From contig JABAQR010000027.1 of assembly GCA_019187485.1 (NCBI GenBank), forward strand, positions 1 to 51,333: a stretch of 51,333 bases of DNA. Direction: 5' to 3'. A program made the position numbers and the translations under genes. This stretch comes from Lysobacterales bacterium (GTDB lineage: Bacteria > Pseudomonadota > Gammaproteobacteria > Xanthomonadales > SZUA-5). Of this stretch, positions 45,410 to 51,333 are shown piece after piece; within the stretch, counting starts at the first letter, position 1; each line of letters starts with the position of its first letter. Below the pieces are notes generated by a model. That model was not told the origin of the DNA and did not search any database. It worked only from the letters and a program-made list of their open reading frames with translations.

Positions 45410-46936
45410 CTAGTGCGGCATCACGAACTGGGCCCCGGCCCGGATGCTGGTCGGCCAGCGCGTGGTCACGGCCTTGAGGCGGGTGTAGAAGCGCACGCCC
45501 TCGGGGCCATAGACGTGGGTGTCGCCGAACAGGCTGGCTTTCCAGCCGCCGAAGCTGTGGAAGGCGCTCGGAACCGGGATCGGCACGTTGACGCCGACCA
45601 TGCCCACCTGGACGCGGTTGACGTAGTCGCGCGCGGCGTCGCCGTCGCGCGTGAAGATCGCGGTGCCGTTGCCGTATTCGTGGTTATTGACCAGCGCGAG
45701 GGCTTCCTCGTAGCTGGACACGCGCACCACCACCAGCACCGGCCCGAAGATCTCCTCGCGGTAGATGCGCATACCGGGCTTGACGTGGTCGAACAGGCAG
45801 CCGCCGAGGAAGTAGCCCTCGCCGGCCTGCGGGATCTCGCGGCCGCGGCCATCGACCACCAGTTCCGCACCCTCGGCGACGCCGGTGTCGACATAGCCGC
45901 GCACGCGGTCGCGGTGCTGCGCGGTGATCAGCGGGCCCATGTCCATGCCGGACAGGTCGCCGGGGCCGATCTTGAGCGCGTGCACGCGCGGTGCGAGCCG
46001 CTTGATCAGCGCGTCGGCGGTTTCGTCGCCGACCGCCACCGCCACCGAGATCGCCATGCAACGCTCGCCGGCCGAGCCGTAGCCGGCGCCCATCAGCGCA
46101 TCGGCGACCTGGTCCATGTCCGCGTCCGGCATCACCACCATGTGGTTCTTGGCGCCACCGAGCGCCTGCACGCGTTTGCCGTGGCGCGCGCCGGTCTCGT
46201 AGATGTACTTGGCGATCGGTGTGGAGCCGACGAAACTGATCGCACGCACATCCGGATGCTCCAGCAGCGCATCCACCGCGCGCTTGTCGCCGTGAACCAC
46301 GTTGAACACACCGGCCGGCAACCCGGCCTCGACCAGCCAGTCGGCCAGCAGCAGCGAGGAGGAAGGATCGCGCTCGGAGGGTTTCAGCACGAAGGTGTTG
46401 CCGCAGGCGATCGCGATCGGGAACATCCACATCGGCACCATCGCCGGGAAATTGAACGGCGTGATCCCGGCGACCACCCCGAGCGGCTGGCGCAGCGAAT
46501 AGGCATCCACGCCGTTGGCCACGTTCTCGGTGGTCTCGCCCTTCAGCAGATGCGGGATGCCGCAGGCGAACTCGACCACTTCCAGGCCGCGCGCGACCTC
46601 GCCGAGCGCATCGCTGTGGGTCTTGCCGTGCTCGGCGGTGATCTGCGCAGCGAGGGTGTCGGCGCGCTGGTCCAGGATCTCGCGGAACTTGAACAGCACG
46701 CGCGCACGCTTCAGCGGTGACATGCTCGCCCAGCCCGGCAGCGCGGCCGAAGCTGCTGCGACAACCGCGTCCACCTGGGCGCGATCCGCCAGTGGCAGCA
46801 CGCCGGTCTGCGTGCCGGTGGCCGGGTTGTAGACCGGGCACGTAGGGCCGTCGCCGGCAGGAACGCGCGCGCCGGCCATATGGTGCGGGATCCACTGTGG
46901 TTCGGATGCGGGAACGATGCTGCGGACGGCATTCAT
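45410..46936 (-). CDS. mmsA: CoA-acylating methylmalonate-semialdehyde dehydrogenase
   Basis: 508 residues. It converts (methyl)malonate semialdehyde to propionyl- or acetyl-CoA with NAD and CoA. The ALDH fold is clear: [52 protein letters not shown] and the catalytic Cys in [17 protein letters not shown]. The latter blocks are specific to the MmsA/IolA group. Malonate semialdehyde is the product after transamination of beta-alanine, so it completes the uracil route (methylmalonate semialdehyde for thymine). It is the first gene of the operon; its promoter must lie in 46937-47130. Confidence 0.96.
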   Translation of the reverse strand: MNAVRSIVPASEPQWIPHHMAGARVPAGDGPTCPVYNPATGTQTGVLPLADRAQVDAVVAAASAALPGWASMSPLKRARVLFKFREILDQRADTLAAQITAEHGKTHSDALGEVARGLEVVEFACGIPHLLKGETTENVANGVDAYSLRQPLGVVAGITPFNFPAMVPMWMFPIAIACGNTFVLKPSERDPSSSLLLADWLVEAGLPAGVFNVVHGDKRAVDALLEHPDVRAISFVGSTPIAKYIYETGARHGKRVQALGGAKNHMVVMPDADMDQVADALMGAGYGSAGERCMAISVAVAVGDETADALIKRLAPRVHALKIGPGDLSGMDMGPLITAQHRDRVRGYVDTGVAEGAELVVDGRGREIPQAGEGYFLGGCLFDHVKPGMRIYREEIFGPVLVVVRVSSYEEALALVNNHEYGNGTAIFTRDGDAARDYVNRVQVGMVGVNVPIPVPSAFHSFGGWKASLFGDTHVYGPEGVRFYTRLKAVTTRWPTSIRAGAQFVMPH

Positions 46937-47130
46937 CGGTGGTCTCGGCTGACGGAAATGAATGCGCGCAGGGTACTACAGAGCGACGACGAGCGCCGCG
47001 CCCAGGTGAGCACGCCGGAACGGCGGCCCTCCGAAGCGGGTGGAATGCGGTCGTGGAGGGCGGCGCTCCCGCGCCGCCGCTGGCTCGCTCCGGCCACAAC
47101 CGACGCGGCGGTGTCAGGTACAACCGCCCA
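46937..47130. other. gap with a perfect GC hairpin, leader of mmsA
   Basis: The only structure seen is GGCGGCGC-TCCC-GCGCCGCC at 47059-47078, an 8-4-8 stem without a T-run on either strand. It lies about 50 bp past the CdsA-like stop on the opposite side, so it may be an extragenic palindrome. No gene was recognised. Confidence 0.6.
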
Positions 47131-48078
47131 CTACTGCGTCGACTGCGCCCCGAACAGGTAGCGCACCATGTGGAAGAACACCGGCGCCGAGAACAGCACC
47201 GAGTCGAGCCGATCGAGCACACCGCCATGGCCGGCGATCAGATGACCCCAGTCCTTGACCCCGTGGTCGCGCTTGATCGCGCTCATGACGAGGCCGCCGA
47301 AAAAACCCATGACGTTGACCGTGAACGCAATGACGGCCGCCTGCAGCGGAGTGAACGGGGTGATCCACCACAAGCCGGCGCCGAGCGCGGTCGACGAGAG
47401 CACGCCACCGAGCAGGCCCTCCCAGGTTTTCGACGGCGACAGAGTCGGCGCCACCTTGCGCTTGCCGAAAAGCTTGCCCCAGACGTATTGCAGCACGTCG
47501 GAGGACTGCACGACGATGACGAGGAAGGCGATCAGCAGGATTCCCTGGCCTTCGTAGCCCGGGATGTCCAGCGTCACCAGCGCCGGCACGTGCGAGAGAC
47601 AGAACACCGCGAGCATCAGCGCCCATTGCACGCAGGCGATGCGATCGAGGAAATGCGTGGCGTCGGCGCGCAGTGCGGCGACGATGGGCAGCAGCAGGAA
47701 GCCGTAGACCGGGATGAAGATGGAATACAACCCGTACCACTCGATCCATACCAGCAGATACTGCATCGGCAGGGCGACGTAGAAGGCCAGCGCGAGCGCG
47801 AGGTAATCGCTGCGACGGGTATGCGTCAGGGTCACGAACTCGCGCAGCGCGAGCAAGGACAGCAGACCGAAGAGCACGATCACGCCGGTCTTGCCGAAGG
47901 CGAAGGCGAGCGCGACCAGGCCCACCATCGCCCACCAGGCGTTGATGCGGTCCCTGAGGTTGTCGATGACGCCGTGCGGCCGGCGCCCAGCCACCGTCAG
48001 GTGCAGCGTGTGGGCAACCGCGCTCGCGAACAGCAGCACGCCGAAAATGCCGAGGAAAAGCGTGGCGGTCGTGCTCAT
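47131..48078 (-). CDS. CdsA-like phosphatidate cytidylyltransferase
   Basis: 315 residues with about eight membrane helices. The CDP-diglyceride synthase signature is complete: SPSKTWEGLLGG, then SAIKRDHGVKDWGHLIAGHG GVLDRLDS (two blocks). It makes CDP-diacylglycerol from phosphatidate and CTP. The long first soluble segment and pairing with PlsC resemble E. coli YnbB rather than the housekeeping CdsA, which is normally beside ispU and dxr. Its start overlaps the PlsC-like stop (ATGA). Confidence 0.92.
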   Translation of the reverse strand: MSTTATLFLGIFGVLLFASAVAHTLHLTVAGRRPHGVIDNLRDRINAWWAMVGLVALAFAFGKTGVIVLFGLLSLLALREFVTLTHTRRSDYLALALAFYVALPMQYLLVWIEWYGLYSIFIPVYGFLLLPIVAALRADATHFLDRIACVQWALMLAVFCLSHVPALVTLDIPGYEGQGILLIAFLVIVVQSSDVLQYVWGKLFGKRKVAPTLSPSKTWEGLLGGVLSSTALGAGLWWITPFTPLQAAVIAFTVNVMGFFGGLVMSAIKRDHGVKDWGHLIAGHGGVLDRLDSVLFSAPVFFHMVRYLFGAQSTQ

Positions 48079-48704
48079 GCGTGTTCCAGGTGCGCCGGCC
48101 GGCGCGCCAGCAGCGCCGCTCGCGCGCGTTCGAGGAAAGCGTCCTTGTCTTCGTCATCGGCGACCGCGAGCGGCGCCCCGAAGTGCACGGTGCACAACAG
48201 CGGGATCGGCAGTAACTCGCCCTTGGGCAGCACGCGGTGCAGGTTGTCGATCCAGGCCGGTACCAGCGGCAGCCCGGGGTTCGTGCGCCCGAGGTGGTAC
48301 AGGCCGCTCCTGAAGCGCAGCAGCTCGGCATCGGTCAGGTTACGCGTGCCCTCCGGGAACAGGATCAGACTCTCACCGGCGGTCAGCACCGCGGACATCT
48401 GGGCGATCGGATCCTGCGCGCGCTTGTCGCGCTCGCGCTCGATCAGCACCGCGCGCACCACACGCCGACCGACGTAGGTCCGGACGATGCCCTTTTCCCA
48501 ATAGTCGGCGCCGGCCACAGGTCGCGTGCGGCGACGGCGATCAGCCGGCAACACCGCCCAGATCAGCGCGAAATCGCCGTGGCTGACGTGGTTGCCGTAG
48601 TACACGCAGGGGCGATCCGGCAGTGGCGCATCGTAGATCGCGCGCACACCGGTCAACAGGTGGGCGAAGCCGAGCAGCGCGGTGCGTGCGAGCGGTTCCA
48701 GCAT
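48075..48704 (-). CDS. PlsC-like 1-acyl-glycerol-3-phosphate acyltransferase
   Basis: 209 residues. Block I NHVSHGD (H-x4-D) and block III FPEGTRN of the glycerolipid acyltransferases are intact. It would add the second acyl chain to make phosphatidate, which the coupled CdsA-like enzyme then activates. An upstream partner such as a CDP-alcohol phosphatidyltransferase is often present in such clusters; here an IS66 end begins 73 bp upstream of the start and may have separated the pair from its promoter. Confidence 0.92.
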   Translation of the reverse strand: MLEPLARTALLGFAHLLTGVRAIYDAPLPDRPCVYYGNHVSHGDFALIWAVLPADRRRRTRPVAGADYWEKGIVRTYVGRRVVRAVLIERERDKRAQDPIAQMSAVLTAGESLILFPEGTRNLTDAELLRFRSGLYHLGRTNPGLPLVPAWIDNLHRVLPKGELLPIPLLCTVHFGAPLAVADDEDKDAFLERARAALLARRPAHLEHA

Positions 48705-48777
48705 CGACGGCGGATCTCGAAAGGACTGGTGCGCGGGAAGATAACAGCGTGACCTTCGGACATCCGCGTCGGCGATT

Positions 48778-49324
48778 GTATCCGTCCGACGTTCCCCATT
48801 GATGCAACGCGACGGCGTACCTGCTATGGGCTACCCGTCGCGTAGTTTCCAGTTCATCGGCAGCAGGCTGTCGACGTCCCGGTTGAGCGTCGTCGGCAGG
48901 CGCTCGAGGACGTCCGTCAGGTAGGCGAGCGGGTCGTGCCCATGGGCCTTGGCGGTCTCGATCAGGCTGGTGACGATGGCGCAGGCCTCGCCGCCGCGCT
49001 CGCTGCCGGCGAACAGCCAGTTCTTTCTTCCGACGGCAATTTCTCTGAGCGCGCGCTCGGCCGCGTTGTTGTCGATCGCGATACGACCGTCGTCCAGATA
49101 GCGGGTGAACACCGGCCAGCGCCTGAGCATGTAGCCGATCGCGCCGGCGGTCGGCGACTTCGGCAGCAGTTCGCCGAGCTTTTCCTTCAGCCACACCTGG
49201 AGTGCGTCGAGCCTGGGTCTGGCACGCTCCTCCCTCAAAGCCCGTCGCGCTTGCGCCGACAGTTCCTTGCCTTCGCGCTCGATCTCGAACAACTCGCCGA
49301 TCCGCTCCAGCGCCTCGTGCGCCT
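48778..49324 (-). mobile_element. IS66-family remnant (right end and tnpC 3' part)
   Basis: The element edge GTATCCGTCCGACG at 48778 begins with GTA as IS66 ends do, and the same 127 bp reappear at 51207-51333. The interior is the last third of tnpC. The element stops at about 49324, where IS21-type end repeats begin, so most of it has been separated by that insertion. Confidence 0.78.
48831..49324 (-). pseudogene. IS66 transposase TnpC, C-terminal fragment
   Basis: About 164 residues: EALERIGELFEIEREGKELS, LPKSPTAGAIGYMLRRW, then IDNNAAERALREIAVGRKN and LFAGSERGGE. These are the C-terminal blocks of IS66 TnpC, including the Asp and Glu that belong to its active site region. The ending SLLPMNWKLRDG matches the family. 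The N-terminal two thirds are absent; the open frame beyond 49324 is non-coding sequence of the IS21 element. Confidence 0.88.
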
Positions 49325-49327
49325 GTC

Positions 49328-49372
49328 CGACGACAATTACCCTGGCCGGTCGACGACAACTATCTTGGCCGG
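49328..49372. repeat. subterminal direct repeats of the IS21 element
   Basis: CGACGACAATTACCCTGGCC (49328) and CGACGACAACTATCTTGGCC (49351) are 22-bp direct repeats with a 23-bp period, 18 or so positions alike. Repeated transposase-binding blocks at the end are usual in IS21 elements and mark the left edge near 49324. Confidence 0.75.
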
Positions 49373-49445
49373 TTGAGGGCTGAAGCCGGACAGGTCCGGG
49401 AGGCGGGGTTAGGGTTCTTCGACGACCTGATCGAAGGCCATCGGG

Positions 49446-50954
49446 ATGCCCGGCAAGAGACTCACGGACCATCAAGTGCACAAGTACAAGGAACATCGCA
49501 AGCGGCTGACGCAGTTGGCGTCGGCGGCCAAGGTTGGAATCAGCGAACGCAGTGCGCGTCGCATCGAGCGGTCGGACCATCTGCCCTCGCAGAGGCCGCT
49601 GCGGAACTGGCGGACGCGGCAGGACCCTCTGAATGCGGTCTGGGACAGCGAGGTGGTGCCGCTGTTGCAGTCGGACAGCGAACTCAACGCGGTCACCTTG
49701 CTGGAGGAGATGCAGCGACGCCACCCCGGCGCTTACGACGGCGCGGTGCTGCGCACGCTGCAACGACGCGTTCGGCAATGGCGGGCGCTGCATGGCGCCG
49801 AGCGCGAGGTCTACTTCGCGCAGGAACACCCGCCGGCTCGACTGGGGTTGTCGGACTTCACCGTGTGCGACGAGTTGGGTGTGCGGATCGATGGCGTCGA
49901 CTTTCCGCATCGTCTGTACCAGTTCGCGCTGGCGCATTCGGGCTGGCGTCATGCGCAGGTGCACCCAGGTGGCGAGAGCTTCATCGCGCTGTCCAGCGGG
50001 CTGCAGGCGGCGCTGTGGCGGCTGGGCGGGGTGCCCGAGGAGCACCGCACGGACAGTCTGTCGGCTGCCTTCAATAACCTCGCCGAACAGACCGAGCTGA
50101 CGGCGCGCTACGCCGAGCTGTGTCGCCACTACGGCATGCGCGCCAGCCGCTGCAACCCGGGCCAGTCGCACGAGAACGGAGCCATCGAGACGCGCCATGG
50201 CTCGCTCAAGACCGCCATCGACCAGGCCCTGCGCCTGCGCGGGTCGCGGTCGTTCGAGGGCGTGGGCGACTACGAACGCTTCGTCGATGCCATCGTCCAG
50301 CGCATGAATGCGCGTGTCGCCAAGCGCCTTTGCGTGGAGCGGCCGATGCTCAAGGCCTTGCCGAGCCGGCGCACCGCCGAGTACGAGGAGGTGCCGGCGC
50401 GGGTCAGCAAGTTCGGCATCTTCACCGTCCAGGGGGCGCAGTACAGCGCGCCCAGTCGGCTGATCGGACACCGCCTGATGGTGCGCGTCCACGCACAGCG
50501 GATCGAGTGCTGGCTCGGCGGCCAGCGCGTGCTGGAGCGCACGCGCGCCACGCATGCCGATGGCTGCCGGCATCCGCGCAACATCGACTACCGGCACCTG
50601 GTGGCTGCGCTCAAGCGCAAGCCGGGGGCCTTCGCGCGTTGGGTGCTGCGCGACGCGGCGTTCCCGCGCGAGGTCTATCGCCGCACCTGGGAGCGTCTGG
50701 CTGCGGCGGTGCCCGAGCGCCAGGCGTGCACGACGATGGTGGGGCTGTTGTCGCTGGCCGCCGAAGGCCACGAGGCGCAACTGGCCAACGAGTTGGAACA
50801 CCTGATGGATCTGGACCAGTTGCCCGATCTGCTGACGCTGACAACGCTGCTGGCGCCACCCCGGGGCGAGGTGCCGGCGGTGGCGGTGGAGCTGCCGCCG
50901 CTGGATGGCTACGACGCCCTGCTGCAAGCCGTTGCCGGCGAGGTGACGGCATGA
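49446..50954 (+). CDS. istA: IS21 transposase IstA
   Basis: 502 residues, full length. An N-terminal helix-turn-helix (YKEHRKRLTQLASAAKVGIS, RSARRIERS) precedes the DDE domain: GLSDFTVCDELGV (first Asp), VPEEHRTDSLSAAFNN (second Asp) and SHENGAIETRHGSLK (Glu). The C-terminal beta-barrel region (FTVQGAQYSAPSRLIGHRL) is typical of IstA. The stop overlaps the istB start by ATGA as usual. The gene itself looks intact, but the loss of istB makes the element immobile on its own. Confidence 0.95.
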   Translation: MPGKRLTDHQVHKYKEHRKRLTQLASAAKVGISERSARRIERSDHLPSQRPLRNWRTRQDPLNAVWDSEVVPLLQSDSELNAVTLLEEMQRRHPGAYDGAVLRTLQRRVRQWRALHGAEREVYFAQEHPPARLGLSDFTVCDELGVRIDGVDFPHRLYQFALAHSGWRHAQVHPGGESFIALSSGLQAALWRLGGVPEEHRTDSLSAAFNNLAEQTELTARYAELCRHYGMRASRCNPGQSHENGAIETRHGSLKTAIDQALRLRGSRSFEGVGDYERFVDAIVQRMNARVAKRLCVERPMLKALPSRRTAEYEEVPARVSKFGIFTVQGAQYSAPSRLIGHRLMVRVHAQRIECWLGGQRVLERTRATHADGCRHPRNIDYRHLVAALKRKPGAFARWVLRDAAFPREVYRRTWERLAAAVPERQACTTMVGLLSLAAEGHEAQLANELEHLMDLDQLPDLLTLTTLLAPPRGEVPAVAVELPPLDGYDALLQAVAGEVTA

Positions 50955-51206
50955 GCGCCGCCACGCGCACCAACGAAGGGCGCCTGGGGCTGATGCTGAC
51001 CGAGTTGCGCCTGCCCAGCATCAAGCGGCTGGCCGCGGACCTGTGCGCGCAATCCGACCGCGAGGGCTGGCCCGGCCATCGCCTGCTGGAGACGCTGCTG
51101 GAACATGAGATCGCCGAGCGCGAGATCCGGCGCATCGAGCGCCACCGCGCAGAGTCTGGCTTGAGCCCGGACAAGCGGCTGTCGGGCTTCGAGTTCGCGG
51201 CCGTAC
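50951..51206 (+). pseudogene. istB: IS21 helper ATPase IstB, truncated
   Basis: From ATG 50951 about 85 codons of IstB remain: RLGLMLTELRLPSIKRLAAD, then WPGHRLLETLLEHEIAERE and RHRAESGLSPDKRLSGFEF. A full IstB has about 250 residues; the Walker motifs lie in the missing part. The frame then reads through IS66 end sequence to a stop at 51274. Confidence 0.88.
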
Positions 51207-51333
51207 GTATCCGTCCGACGTTCCCCATTGATGCAACGCGACGGCGTACCTGCTATGGGCTACCCGTCGCGTAGTTTCCAGTTCATCGGCAGCAGGCTGT
51301 CGACGTCCCGGTTGAGCGTCGTCGGCAGGCGCT
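51207..51333. repeat. 127-bp exact repeat of 48778-48904, reaching the window end
   Basis: All 127 bases to the last base of the window match 48778-48904; the base before differs (C at 51206, T at 48777). The content is the right end of an IS66 element. Either a second IS66 copy truncates istB here, or the join is an overlap left by assembly at a repeat. Confidence 0.9.
51260..51333 (-). pseudogene. IS66 TnpC, 3' end of a second copy (partial at window edge)
   Basis: The minus-strand frame ending with the stop at 51260-51262 encodes the same final residues (SLLPMNWKLRDG) as the copy at 48831. Only about 24 codons lie in the window, so whether the full gene is intact cannot be judged. Confidence 0.7.

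Larger units (their letters stand above)
49324..51206 (+). mobile_element. IS21-family element, 3' part missing
   Basis: End repeats, a full istA and the first third of istB are present. It starts inside the IS66 tnpC and stops where a second copy of the IS66 end begins at 51207. The right end is therefore absent in this window. Confidence 0.82.

Noticed and set aside
47059..47078. Perfect GC stem as an intrinsic terminator
   Set aside because: No T-run follows on either strand; an extragenic palindrome is as likely.

Overview
The window is about 51 kb of very GC-rich, densely coded chromosome. It most likely comes from a gammaproteobacterium of the Lysobacterales (Xanthomonadales). The grounds are an AcrB-type RND pump, a Pcm-like methyltransferase directly in front of tolC, a compact ECF-sigma / Ser-Thr-kinase-TPR pair, a TPP-riboswitch-controlled thiC, and short GC-rich palindromes in many gaps. 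The genus cannot be named from the sequence alone. There are no rRNA or tRNA genes and no CRISPR array.

Layout. Positions 1-8224 (minus strand) hold the N-terminal two thirds of a large DNA-repair-type ATPase, a four-helix-bundle gene framed by a 30-bp inverted repeat, and a membrane-stress-like operon (YjfI-like DUF2170, coiled-coil protein, unknown, YqiJ/NfeD-like protein, YqiK flotillin). Positions 8454-13333 (plus) encode an RND efflux pump with its own TetR regulator and a clear 22-bp operator. thiC (minus, with a TPP riboswitch) and an exported prolyl oligopeptidase follow. Positions 17886-23241 (plus) encode an ABC export system (HlyD adaptor, ATPase, permease), a Pcm-like methyltransferase and TolC, so a complete tripartite exporter could be built from this block.

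Positions 23400-29730 are an accessory patch. A deleted IS with TGTCTTGCC ends, a truncated glycosyltransferase, a secreted beta-helix protein, an ECF sigma factor, a kinase-TPR protein, the left end of a related IS, and an internally deleted ISL3-like element lie one after another. Next come the glyoxylate-bypass genes aceB-aceA, a VapBC toxin-antitoxin pair with a visible promoter and operator, ffh, a zinc metallopeptidase-like protein, an exported protein of unknown function, an NCS1 permease, an M14 carboxypeptidase, an orphan Hpt protein and a GFA protein.

Positions 41013-46936 (minus) form a reductive pyrimidine catabolism operon, mmsA - carbamoylase - preT - preA. It lacks a dihydropyrimidinase and an aminotransferase in this window; the NCS1 permease may feed it. 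A PlsC/CdsA-like lipid pair follows. The end is a nest of insertion sequences: an IS66 remnant cut by an IS21 element whose istB is in turn cut by a second IS66 end. The last 127 bases repeat 48778-48904 exactly.

The most unusual structure is a dispersed family of intergenic palindromic elements built from abutting GGACGCAAA-type units. There are four full copies and one half copy. In one copy the two arms are perfectly complementary over 35 bp, including the aberrant units. The second is the four-helix-bundle gene packaged between inverted C/G-rich repeats that have become part of its coding sequence.
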